Positions 1 through 6,212 of a stretch of 8,011 nucleotides of DNA are shown here, piece by piece (within the stretch, counting starts at the first letter, position 1; each line of letters starts with the position of its first letter). Made by a program: the position numbers and the translations under genes. The notes beneath the pieces are model-generated. The model was given only the letters and a program-made list of their open reading frames with translations. It was not told where the DNA came from and made no database searches. The DNA is from Acidocella sp. (GTDB taxonomy: Bacteria > Pseudomonadota > Alphaproteobacteria > Acetobacterales > Acetobacteraceae). Where the stretch lies: positions 1-8,011 of the forward strand of contig JAQUAC010000096.1 in assembly GCA_028687415.1 (NCBI GenBank). The letters run 5' to 3'.

Positions 1-1283
1 ACCGAGCGGGTGAGCTGGTCGGTGGTCACGGTGATGCGCACCAGGGTCTGATAATCGCCGGTACGGTCGCTGGTACCTTCAGCCACCTCAATGCCATGGT
101 CACGCGCCAGCACCGGAGCATTGACCATATTCACGCCTTCCATCACCGGGCCAAGCAGACCAGCCAGGGCGGCGGCGTTCAGCGGGCGGTGGTTCAGCGG
201 CGCTGCGGCGCCTTCATACTCGATCAGCACGCGCTTGAGCACACCGTCCTTGGCGTGGGTCAGCTGCCCGGCAAAAGCTCCCAGCAAGCGGCACAGCTCC
301 ATATAGGGCCGCAGGCGCGGCGCTTCCTCAGCTGAGACGCTCGGCATGTTCAGCGCGTTGGTCACCGAGCCGGTGAGCAGGAAGTCGCTGATCTGCTCGG
401 CCACCTGCAACGCCACATTCTCCTGCGCCTCAGAGGTGGAAGCGCCCAGATGCGGGGTGGCGATCACGTTTTCCAGCTCGAAGAGCGGGGAAGCAGTGGC
501 GGGCTCAACCTCGAACACGTCCAGCGCCGCACCGGCCACATGGCCGGACTTGATGGCGTCGTACAGCGCCGCCTCGTCCAGCAACCCGCCGCGCGCGCAG
601 TTCACGATGCGCACGCCCTTCTTGGTCTTGGCCAGCGCCTCACGCGAGAGGATGTTGCGCGTCGCATCGGTCAGCGGCGTGTGGATGGTAATGAAATCGG
701 CCTTGGCCAGCACGGTGTCCAGATCGGCCTTTTCCACGCCCAGCTGCACGGCGCGGGCCTCGGTCAGGAACGGGTCGAACGCCAGCACCTTCATCTTCAG
801 CCCCACGGCGCGGTCCGCCACGATGGAGCCAATATTGCCGCAGCCGATCAGGCCGAGGGTCTTCGCCGTCAACTCCACGCCCATGAAGCGGTTCTTCTCC
901 CACTTGCCGGCCTTGGTGGAGGCGGAGGCCTCCGGCAGCTGACGGGCCAGGGCGAACATCAGCGCAATGGCGTGCTCGGCGGTGGTAATGGCGTTGCCGT
1001 TCGGGGTGTTCATCACCACCACGCCGCGCGAGGTGGCGGTCTTCACGTCCACATTATCCACGCCGATACCGGCGCGACCGACGACCTTCAGGTTCGGGGC
1101 AACGTCCAGAACTTCTTTCGTCACCTTGGTGGCGGAGCGGATAGCCAGACCATCATACTGCCCGATGATCTCGCGCAGCTCGGCCGGGGTCAGGCCGGTC
1201 TTCACGTCAACTTCAACGCCACGCTCCTTGAAGATGGCAATGGCGGCAGGCGAGAGCTTATCGCTGATAAGAACTTTAACCAT
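1..1283 (-). CDS. serA: D-3-phosphoglycerate dehydrogenase, long form, partial (C-terminus beyond left edge)
   Basis: This enzyme oxidises 3-phosphoglycerate to 3-phosphohydroxypyruvate with NAD+, the first step of the phosphorylated serine pathway in the cytoplasm. The visible 427 codons start MVKVLISDKLSP and stay open to the edge. The nucleotide-binding loop GCGNIG sits near residue 147. The catalytic triad of the D-2-hydroxyacid dehydrogenase family is visible: Arg in NCARGG (about 230), Glu in DVFEVEP (about 259) and His in TPHLGAST (about 277). After residue 315 the chain continues into an extra domain (RVLIEYEG through RTGDYQTLVRITV). This is the intervening domain of the roughly 525-residue long form, so about 100 residues with the ACT domain should lie off the window. 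The start is preceded by AGGGA nine bases upstream. It lies downstream of serC on the same strand, so serC-serA is a likely operon. Confidence 0.96.
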   Translation of the reverse strand, partial: MVKVLISDKLSPAAIAIFKERGVEVDVKTGLTPAELREIIGQYDGLAIRSATKVTKEVLDVAPNLKVVGRAGIGVDNVDVKTATSRGVVVMNTPNGNAITTAEHAIALMFALARQLPEASASTKAGKWEKNRFMGVELTAKTLGLIGCGNIGSIVADRAVGLKMKVLAFDPFLTEARAVQLGVEKADLDTVLAKADFITIHTPLTDATRNILSREALAKTKKGVRIVNCARGGLLDEAALYDAIKSGHVAGAALDVFEVEPATASPLFELENVIATPHLGASTSEAQENVALQVAEQISDFLLTGSVTNALNMPSVSAEEAPRLRPYMELCRLLGAFAGQLTHAKDGVLKRVLIEYEGAAAPLNHRPLNAAALAGLLGPVMEGVNMVNAPVLARDHGIEVAEGTSDRTGDYQTLVRITVTTDQLTRS

Positions 1284-1312
1284 GTGAGGGATTCCCTGAA
1301 TTTTTTGGAAGG

Positions 1313-1338
1313 GGCACTTTTTGTGAACAAAAAGCACC
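1313..1338 (-). repeat. A/T-cored hairpin upstream of serA
   Basis: On the minus-strand RNA, GGUGCUUUUUGU pairs with ACAAAAAGUGCC across a two-base UC turn, giving up to 12 pairs. Two are G-U wobbles, which would be A-C mismatches on the plus-strand RNA. This asymmetry suggests selection or origin as RNA on the serC-serA strand. It lies 30 to 55 bases before the serA start. It could be a mild terminator, an mRNA stability element, or half of a dispersed repeat. Function is inferred only. Confidence 0.5.
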
Positions 1339-1360
1339 GCAAAAAACTTTGTCGGTCTGG

Positions 1361-1392
1361 AACATGGGCTTGGCGCCGCCAAGGCCCATGTT
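1361..1392 (-). repeat. Strong hairpin in the serC-serA intergenic region
   Basis: The inverted repeat AACATGGGC-TTGG / CCAAG-GCCCATGTT forms, on the minus-strand transcript, a stem of 14 base pairs with one bulged C and a 3-base loop. No run of U follows directly, so it is not a classical intrinsic terminator of serC. It may protect or punctuate the serC-serA message, or be part of a dispersed intergenic element. Similar sequences, AAACTTTTGCG and AAAGTTTTTTGCG (minus strand), flank it on both sides, which suggests one composite element. Confidence 0.7.
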
Positions 1393-1439
1393 CAAAAGGC
1401 GCAAAAGTTTCCCGGCTCTAGTTTACAAAAAAGAACCGC

Positions 1440-2612
1440 TTAGAACTCCGCGGCGACGGTATCGATCGCGTAATCGATCCACGGCAGCAGCGCCGCGACG
1501 TCAGACGTCTCGACCGTCGCGCCACCCCAGATACGCAGGCCCGGAGGCGCATCGCGATACGCACCGGCGTCCAGCGCCACGTTTTCCTTCTCCAGCAGGC
1601 TGGCGACGGCTTTCGCGGCTTTCGCCTGGGCTTCGGCATCCAGCTTGGTGAACCAGGGGGCGGCAATGGCCAGGCAGATGGAGGTGCAGGAGCGGGTTTC
1701 CGGCGTCTCCGCGAGGAAGCGCACGCGCTCATTGCCTTCAACCCAATCCGCCACAGCCTTCAGGTTGGCTTCGGAGCGCGCAATCAGCCCCTTTAGCCCG
1801 CCAACGCCCTCGGCCCAGCGCAGGCCGTCCAGCGCATCTTCCACGCAGAGCATGGAGGGCGTGTTGATCGTCTCGCCAACAAAGATGCCTTCGGAGAGCT
1901 TGCCGCCAGAGGTCAGGCGGAAAATCTTCGGTAGCGGCCAGGCGGGCTTGTAGGTCAGCAGGCGTTCAACCGCGCGCGGGGAGAGGGCAAGCATGCCATG
2001 CGCGGCCTCGCCGCCCAGCACTTTCTGCCAGGACCAGGTGACAACATCGAGCTTGTCCCACGGCAGATCCATCGCAAAGGCCGCGGAAGTGCTGTCGGCA
2101 ATCACCAGACCTTCACGGTCGGCGGGAATGAAATCGCCGGAGGAAAAGCGCACGCCGGAGGTCGTACCGTTCCAGGCCAGCACCACATCGTGGCTGAAAT
2201 CGATCTGCGTCACATCCGGCAGGGCACCGTAGCCAGCCTTAATGACGCGGGCATCGGCGAGCTTGAGCTGTTTGACCACATCGGTCGCCCAGGCTTCGGA
2301 GAAGCTCTCATGCGCCAGCACATCCACGGGCCGCGCACCGAGCAGCGACCACAGGGCCATTTCCACGGCGCCGGTATCGGAGGCGGGCACAATGCCGAGA
2401 CGCCAATCCGCCGGCATGCCGAGGATCGCTTTCGAGCGGGTGATGACTTCGTTGAGCTTGGCTTTCGGGCCTTTGGCGCGATGGCTGCGGCCGAGGGCAG
2501 CGCCTTCAAGGGCCGCCAGCGTGAAGCCGGGACGCTTGGCACAGGGGCCAGACGAGAAATTCGGGTTGCTTGGACGCGTAGCCGGCTTTGCGGCAACGGA
2601 AAAATCTGCCAT
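1440..2612 (-). CDS. serC: Phosphoserine aminotransferase
   Basis: This PLP enzyme transfers the amino group of glutamate to 3-phosphohydroxypyruvate, making 3-phosphoserine, the second step of serine synthesis. Members often also act in pyridoxal phosphate synthesis. The 390-residue product begins MADFSVAAKPATRPSNPNFSSGPC. The FSSGPC motif near residue 20, the PASDTGAVEMALW segment (76-88), Asp173 in IADSTSA and the SWQK stretch with the Schiff-base lysine (Lys197) fit the fold-type I aminotransferase family. The sequence looks like the divergent SerC type of alphaproteobacteria and actinobacteria rather than the enterobacterial one. The start is supported by AAGGGAG seven bases upstream. 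Its 5' leader has a terminator-like hairpin, and serA follows downstream 156 bases away. The family name is secure; regulation is inferred from the leader and the divergent Lrp gene. Confidence 0.96.
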   Translation of the reverse strand: MADFSVAAKPATRPSNPNFSSGPCAKRPGFTLAALEGAALGRSHRAKGPKAKLNEVITRSKAILGMPADWRLGIVPASDTGAVEMALWSLLGARPVDVLAHESFSEAWATDVVKQLKLADARVIKAGYGALPDVTQIDFSHDVVLAWNGTTSGVRFSSGDFIPADREGLVIADSTSAAFAMDLPWDKLDVVTWSWQKVLGGEAAHGMLALSPRAVERLLTYKPAWPLPKIFRLTSGGKLSEGIFVGETINTPSMLCVEDALDGLRWAEGVGGLKGLIARSEANLKAVADWVEGNERVRFLAETPETRSCTSICLAIAAPWFTKLDAEAQAKAAKAVASLLEKENVALDAGAYRDAPPGLRIWGGATVETSDVAALLPWIDYAIDTVAAEF

Positions 2613-2671
2613 AAAAACTCTCCCTTACAGAAGAAAAGCGCCCCATTGGGGGGGCGTGACCCGGTCAGCCC
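2613..2671 (-). promoter_or_regulatory. serC leader RNA with competing hairpins (attenuator candidate)
   Basis: Read on the minus strand, the leader can form hairpin A, GGGCUGAC-CGG-GUCA(C)GCCC (2671-2652). It can alternatively form hairpin B, CGCCCC-CCCAAU-GGGGCG (2656-2639), which is followed by CUUUUCUUCU. The two share bases 2652-2656 and cannot both form. Hairpin B looks like an intrinsic terminator and A like its antiterminator. A third small stem, UCUUC (2634-2630) with GGAGA (2623-2619), covers the serC ribosome binding site. A serC leader RNA motif upstream of serC-serA, with its last stem over the ribosome binding site, has been described in alphaproteobacteria, and this matches that description in outline. 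I cannot score it against the family model. The dyad in hairpin A could alternatively be a protein operator between the divergent genes. I could not identify a convincing promoter. Confidence 0.6.
2629..2656 (-). terminator. Terminator-like hairpin in the serC leader
   Basis: CGCCCC and GGGGCG form a 6-bp G+C stem with a six-base loop CCCAAU, followed by the U-rich tail CUUUUCUUCU on the minus strand. It lies 27 bases before the serC start codon. A full terminator in this place makes sense only as an attenuator that is switched by the overlapping upstream hairpin. Confidence 0.6.
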
Positions 2672-2733
2672 TCTAGCGCGTTTCTTCGCCCGCCGCAATA
2701 CTTTCCTCCCGCCTCGCCGATTCTGAGAGATAA

Positions 2734-3189
2734 ATGACCGATTTGGACAACATCGACCGTGCCATTCTCCGCCTGCTCGCGGCCGACGCCTCGCTTTCAC
2801 TGAACGACATCGCGGACAAGGTCGGCCTCACCGCCACCCCGTGCTGGAAGCGCATCAAGCGCATGGAGGAGGTTGGCATCATTCGTGGCCGCATCGCGGT
2901 GCTGGACGCGGATAAGCTCGGCCTGCCGGTCTCCGTGTTCGTCTCGGTGGAAACCGCCGACCATTCCGCAGGTTGGCTCGCCCGCTTCGCCGAGGCCGTG
3001 GCCACCACGCCAGAGATCGTCGGCGCATGGCGCATGAGCGGCGATGTGGATTACCTGCTGCATGTCGTGGTACCGGACATCGCTGCCTATGATGCATTTT
3101 ACCGCAAGCTCATCGCCGCCGTGCCGCTGCGCAACGTCTCCTCACGCTTCGCCATGGAGCGCATGAAGGACGGCGCGCTGCCGATCTGA
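2734..3189 (+). CDS. Lrp/AsnC-family transcriptional regulator
   Basis: The 151-residue protein has the length and two-domain layout of the feast/famine (Lrp/AsnC) regulators. The start MTDLDNIDRAILRLL is typical of the family. A winged helix-turn-helix follows (about residues 20-45, SLNDIADKVGLTATPCWKRIKRMEEVGII). The ligand-binding RAM domain runs from about residue 68 to 145 and holds the SGDVDYLLHV stretch (102-111) that lines the amino-acid site in relatives. Such proteins form dimers and octamers and sense amino acids. The gene is divergent from serC with 121 bp between the start codons. Family members often regulate a divergent neighbour, so control of serC-serA is plausible but unproven. 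A weak GAGAG lies just before the ATG. The specific ligand cannot be read from the sequence. Confidence 0.93.
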   Translation: MTDLDNIDRAILRLLAADASLSLNDIADKVGLTATPCWKRIKRMEEVGIIRGRIAVLDADKLGLPVSVFVSVETADHSAGWLARFAEAVATTPEIVGAWRMSGDVDYLLHVVVPDIAAYDAFYRKLIAAVPLRNVSSRFAMERMKDGALPI

Positions 3190-3218
3190 CCACCCCGCAC
3201 GTTAAGAATTTCAAACAT

Positions 3219-3233
3219 CCCGGCAGCGCCGGG
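3219..3233 (+). terminator. Possible terminator of the Lrp-family gene
   Basis: CCCGGC-AGC-GCCGGG is a perfect 6-bp G+C stem with a three-base loop, 29 bases after the stop codon. The following CTGGTTT is only weakly U-rich, so termination may be inefficient or Rho-assisted. Confidence 0.4.
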
Positions 3234-3385
3234 CTGGTTTGCGCACGCGTGATTGCAACATAGCCACAAAACCGCCATGCCAACGCCGAATCATCAGGCA
3301 TGCACAACATTTTTTAAACGTTACAAAAACCGTTAGTATTAAATATTATCGCTACCGCCATGATCTAAGTCAATTTTTCCTCAAG

Positions 3386-3414
3386 TTGATTGCAATTTTT
3401 TGTTAGCCTGTTAA
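3386..3414 (+). promoter_or_regulatory. Weak sigma-70-like promoter candidate
   Basis: TTGATT (3386-3391) and TGTTAA (3409-3414) are 17 bases apart and match the consensus hexamers at four and three positions. A second possible pair is TTACAA (3321-3326) with TATTAT (3344-3349), also 17 apart, with the better -10 element. AT-rich DNA yields such matches by chance, so neither is secure. Confidence 0.2.
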
Positions 3415-3494
3415 ACCGCTGAACACGAACAAAGAATTACGACGCTTTAATTTTTTGCAGTTTTTTTTGTAATTGCTACCCTAGGGGATCACGC

Positions 3495-3902
3495 ATGAAA
3501 GTCGACATCAACACCGCTGTCAGCCAAGCAGTCACCTCCGTGCCCGACTGCCTTGCGGCAGGTTATGTCGATGTCGCTTCCGGCCTTCTTCTCTGCATCA
3601 AAACCGTGGACTCTCACCCCAGCGAAGTAATCGACCTGCTCGCCGCCGCGACCTCCGATCTGTTTCAGGGTCAAAACGTCGTCGCCGTGGAGAACATGTT
3701 CAAAAAATCCCGTGGCGTCGATTCTGCCCGCCACTACTTCCAGGAAATCATCATCAACAGCGACAATCTGCTGCATATCTTCCTGCGCGGGCGTAAATAC
3801 CAGGATTATGTGCTCACCTTCGTGTGCCGCAAAACCGTCAATCTCGGCATGGCACTGACCAAGGCCCGCGCGGCACTCCCTGGCGTGGAAGAGGCCATCT
3901 GA
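3495..3902 (+). CDS. Small Roadblock/LC7-like protein of unknown function
   Basis: The product is 135 residues, with no signal peptide or membrane segment, so it should be cytoplasmic. I do not recognise a named gene. The order of elements fits the Roadblock/LC7 fold. A hydrophobic strand pair CLAAGYVDVASGLLLCIKTV (19-38) is followed by a helix with SEVIDLLAAATSDLF (43-57). Strands then follow in YFQEIIINSDNLLHIFLRG (81-99) and DYVLTFVCRKTVNLGMALTKARAAL (104-128); the NLG and terminal helix resemble the family's C-terminal part. Bacterial members often partner small Ras-like GTPases, but no GTPase gene is adjacent. Three cysteines (19, 34, 111) are scattered. AGGGGA ends six bases before the ATG, a good ribosome binding site. 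The gene stands alone between an AT-rich leader and a strong terminator, so it is probably monocistronic. The fold call is inference from pattern; coding status is firm. Confidence 0.75.
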   Translation: MKVDINTAVSQAVTSVPDCLAAGYVDVASGLLLCIKTVDSHPSEVIDLLAAATSDLFQGQNVVAVENMFKKSRGVDSARHYFQEIIINSDNLLHIFLRGRKYQDYVLTFVCRKTVNLGMALTKARAALPGVEEAI

Positions 3903-3923
3903 ACCACCGCCTAACAAAGCACA

Positions 3924-3961
3924 AAAAACGGGTTGAACCAGCGCTGGTTCAACCCGTTTTT
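3924..3961. terminator. Bidirectional intrinsic terminator
   Basis: This is a perfect 38-bp palindrome. AAAAA precedes the arm CGGGTTGAACCA, the central GCGC and the arm TGGTTCAACCCG, and TTTTT follows. In either direction the RNA forms a 12-bp stem with a four-base loop and a U-run. It sits 21 bases after the Roadblock-like gene and 34 bases after the stop of the converging fnr gene, so it serves both. Confidence 0.95.
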
Positions 3962-3995
3962 ATACCGCCGACACAAAATTAACGGCGCGCGGCCA

Positions 3996-5009
3996 TCACG
4001 GCACACCTTTTGATGTTGAATACTCGAAATGCAGCGCCATACCCGGATGCACGATCGGGTGAATCGCATGTGCCGCCATCGCGCCCTCGGCGAAGCCCTG
4101 CAGGATCAACTTCAGCTTACCCGGATAGGTGGCGATATCGCCCACCGCAAACATTCCGGACAGCGAGGTCTCCATTGTCGAGGGCGTTACCGTGACATGA
4201 TGCTGGGCCAACTCCAGCCCCCATTCCGCAATCGGCCCCAGCTCCATGGCGAGACCGAAAAACGGCAACAGCACATCCGCCTCAAGCTTGCGGGTATTGC
4301 CGTCCAGGTCAGCCACCTCCACCGCCGCCAGCGCGCCACCAGCGCCGTGCAGCGCATGCAGCTGATACGGAATCACCATTTCCACCTTGCCCGCCTCCGC
4401 CAGCGCGTCGAGCTGCGCCGCGCTCTCCGGGGCGGCACGGAATTTCGCCCGCCGGTGCACCACGGAAATATGGGCAGCGATGCCCTGCAAAGCCAAAGCC
4501 CAATCCACGGCGGAATCCCCGCCCCCGGCAATGACCACGCGCTTGCCGCGCAAATCCTCGCGCTTCTTCACGTAATAGCGCACAGCACCCGTAGCCTCAT
4601 ACGCCTCCAGCCCGTCCAGCGGCGGGCGGTTGGGGCCGAACGCCCCAGCGCCCGCAGCCAGAATCACGGCCTTCGCGCGGATCGTGTCCCCGGCATCGGT
4701 GCTAAGGGTGAAATCTCCCTTGGCTCCGCTCAGACCCACCACGCGCCGGCCCAGCAGCTTGGCGCAGTCAAACGGCGCGATCTGCTTTTCCAGCTGCGCG
4801 ATCAGTTCCGCCGCCTCAATGCCCGGATGCGCCGGAATGTCGTAGATCGGCTTCTCCGGGTACAGCGCCACACACTGCCCGCCCAGCTCATCCAGCGCAT
4901 CAATCAGCACGCAGGACATCTTCAGCATCCCACATTCAAAGACCGCGAACATCCCCGCGGGGCCCGCGCCAATAATCGCCACATCGGCCGAAATCTGTTC
5001 CATGCGCAT
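3996..5009 (-). CDS. Ferredoxin/flavodoxin-NADP+ reductase, thioredoxin-reductase-like type
   Basis: This FAD enzyme moves electrons between NADPH and ferredoxin or flavodoxin in the cytoplasm. The 337-residue protein has the FAD loop GAGPAG (14-19) and the GGQCVALYPEKPIYDIPAHPG stretch (43-63) typical of this type. The NADP(H) loop GGGDSA (162-167) is followed by HRR (185-187), suited to binding the 2'-phosphate, and a second FAD motif GDIATYPGKLKLILQG lies at 290-305. The CxxC redox pair of true thioredoxin reductases is absent from the NADPH domain. The C-terminal tail HFEYSTSKGVP is characteristic of the bacterial TrxR-like FNR family. The start could be Met1 or Met3 (5009 or 5003); neither has a strong ribosome binding site. 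It is divergent from tsaE, with 53 bp between, and converges on the terminator at 3924-3961. No ferredoxin gene is visible nearby. Confidence 0.93.
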   Translation of the reverse strand: MRMEQISADVAIIGAGPAGMFAVFECGMLKMSCVLIDALDELGGQCVALYPEKPIYDIPAHPGIEAAELIAQLEKQIAPFDCAKLLGRRVVGLSGAKGDFTLSTDAGDTIRAKAVILAAGAGAFGPNRPPLDGLEAYEATGAVRYYVKKREDLRGKRVVIAGGGDSAVDWALALQGIAAHISVVHRRAKFRAAPESAAQLDALAEAGKVEMVIPYQLHALHGAGGALAAVEVADLDGNTRKLEADVLLPFFGLAMELGPIAEWGLELAQHHVTVTPSTMETSLSGMFAVGDIATYPGKLKLILQGFAEGAMAAHAIHPIVHPGMALHFEYSTSKGVP

Positions 5010-5062
5010 ATGCTCTGCCGCAGCGCCCTTTCACAATCAAGCGCATAGGCTAAAAAGCCCCC

Positions 5063-5497
5063 ATGCGACTCACGCTCCAGGATGATTCAGACACCGAGGC
5101 CCTGGGCCGCCGCTTAGCAGCGCGCGCCCAGCCGGGCGACGTGCTGCTGCTGGAAGGCCCGCTGGGCGCCGGTAAATCCACGTTGGCCCGCGCCTTCATC
5201 CGTGCCTTGGCTGGCGACCCGCGCCTGACCGTGCCAAGCCCCACCTTCACCCTGGTGCAGCAATACGAGACCAAGCGCGGCACCGTGTGGCATTACGACC
5301 TCTGGCGCCTGGAGGGCCCGCAAGGGCTGGAGGAGCTGGGCTGGGACGAGGCGCAATCCGGCATCGTGCTGGTGGAATGGCCCGACCGGCTGGGTGACCT
5401 CACCCCGCCGCAGGCGTTGCACCTCACCCTCTCCCATGCCGGGACAGGGCGTGAAATAATTTTGACTGGAGACGATAGGTGGTTCGATGCATCCTGA
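5063..5497 (+). CDS. tsaE: tRNA threonylcarbamoyladenosine biosynthesis ATPase TsaE
   Basis: TsaE is the small ATPase that works with TsaB and TsaD to place the t6A modification at position 37 of ANN-decoding tRNAs. The 144-residue product matches the usual family length. The Walker A loop GPLGAGKST lies at 32-40. VPSPTFTLVQQY (57-68), HYDLWRL (77-83) and VLVEWPDRL (102-110) are the other family signatures. No clear ribosome binding site precedes the ATG; the upstream bases are GGCTAAAAAGCCCCC. It is the first gene of a compact plus-strand operon and overlaps the next gene by 11 nt. Confidence 0.96.
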   Translation: MRLTLQDDSDTEALGRRLAARAQPGDVLLLEGPLGAGKSTLARAFIRALAGDPRLTVPSPTFTLVQQYETKRGTVWHYDLWRLEGPQGLEELGWDEAQSGIVLVEWPDRLGDLTPPQALHLTLSHAGTGREIILTGDDRWFDAS

Positions 5498-6212
5498 TAC
5501 AGCGGTAATTCTATGCGCGGGGTTGGGCACGCGCATGCGCCCGCTCACGCTGACAACCCCAAAGCCATTGCTACCTTTGGGAGGGCGCCCCATCCTCGCC
5601 CATACGCTGGAGCAGCTGGTGGAGGCCGGGGTAAAGCGCGTCATCGTCAACGCCCATTATCTGGCGGCGCAGATAGACGCTTTCGCCGCCGCCTACCCGC
5701 AACTCACCGTCACGCATGAGGATAAGCTGCTTGACACGGGCGGCGCCGTCACCGCGATGATGGCCCAAAACCTGCTGCCGGACGCGCCGTTCTATATCAT
5801 CAACGGGGACACCTATTGGGTGGACGGCCCCACCCCCACTTTGCCCCGCCTGCAAAAAGCCTTCAACCCGAAGACGATGGACGCCGCCCTGCTGCTTGGC
5901 CGCGCCGCCGGGGCGGTGGCGGAAACCGGCAGGGGCGACTTCCTCTGGCCGCGCGACGGTAATCTGCAACGCCGTGGCGAGCGCGATGTCGCGCCCTACC
6001 TCTTCTCCGGCGTGCAGCTGGTCTCCCCTGCTTTGTTCGCTGACGCGCCCCCCGCGCCCTTCAGCCTGAATCTGCTCTGGGACAAAGCCATTGCCGCCAA
6101 CCGCCTCGGTGCCATTGTGCATGACGGCGTCTGGTTCCACCTTTCCACGCCAGAGGATCTGGCGCGCGCCGAGACCGTGCTCGCCGCGCGGGAAGTAGGG
6201 AACACCACTTGA
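5487..6212 (+). CDS. MurU-like sugar-1-phosphate nucleotidyltransferase
   Basis: The 241-residue protein is a single-domain nucleotidyltransferase that activates a sugar-1-phosphate to an NDP-sugar. The signature AGLGTRMRPLTLTTPKPLLP lies at 11-30, followed by LDTGGAV (82-88) and the metal-binding INGD (105-108). The C-terminal GVWFHLSTPEDLARAE replaces the usual W..IGTP motif. Size and context match MurU, the MurNAc-1-phosphate uridylyltransferase of the cell-wall recycling route found in Pseudomonas and alphaproteobacteria. A related mannose-1-phosphate guanylyltransferase role cannot be excluded. AGGTGG lies just upstream, inside the end of tsaE. The 11-nt overlap with tsaE and the 4-nt overlap with addB suggest translational coupling. 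AmgK, the kinase that would supply its substrate, is not encoded beside it. Confidence 0.85.
   Translation: MHPDTAVILCAGLGTRMRPLTLTTPKPLLPLGGRPILAHTLEQLVEAGVKRVIVNAHYLAAQIDAFAAAYPQLTVTHEDKLLDTGGAVTAMMAQNLLPDAPFYIINGDTYWVDGPTPTLPRLQKAFNPKTMDAALLLGRAAGAVAETGRGDFLWPRDGNLQRRGERDVAPYLFSGVQLVSPALFADAPPAPFSLNLLWDKAIAANRLGAIVHDGVWFHLSTPEDLARAETVLAAREVGNTT

Larger units (their letters stand above)
3190..3494. other. AT-rich non-coding region upstream of the Roadblock-like gene
   Basis: No coding frame in these 305 bases looks real. After the hairpin at 3219-3233 the composition turns strongly AT-rich, in sharp contrast with the GC-rich genes around it. T-runs occur at 3310-3315, 3374-3378, 3396-3401, 3451-3456 and 3461-3468. 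The last four have centres about 22, 55 and 11 bases apart, close to multiples of 11, as expected for bent DNA. A short inverted repeat CATGCC (3276-3281) / GGCATG (3297-3302) is present. The region most likely holds the promoter and 5' leader of the downstream gene; it could also hide a small RNA, but I see no firm structure for one. Confidence 0.6.

Noticed and set aside
1287..1297. AGGGATTCCCT inverted repeat over the serA ribosome binding site
   Set aside because: A one-base spacer cannot be a loop as it stands, and five-base arms are common by chance. Kept only as the ribosome binding site.
450..1421. Long open plus-strand frame of 323 codons opposite serA
   Set aside because: It is antisense to a clear serA gene. 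Its composition (rich in His, Gln, Arg, Gly) is typical of a GC-rich shadow frame, and it runs through the hairpin region.
2671..2699. Minus-strand TTGCGG / TAGAGG, 17 bases apart, as serC promoter
   Set aside because: The -10 match is poor, and the start it predicts would cut into the upstream hairpin arm, so I could not support it.
3479..3486. CCCTAGGG palindrome overlapping the ribosome binding site of the Roadblock-like gene
   Set aside because: It is only eight bases with no loop, so it cannot form a useful hairpin. It may be a protein site, but nothing else supports that.
4029..5048. Long open plus-strand frame of 339 codons opposite the ferredoxin-NADP reductase gene
   Set aside because: The opposite strand encodes a full FAD enzyme with all motifs. 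This frame is rich in Arg, His and Gln and resembles no family.
5047..5058. GGCTAAAAAGCC mini-hairpin just before tsaE
   Set aside because: The stem is only four base pairs, with no U-run. Too weak to call a terminator or regulator.
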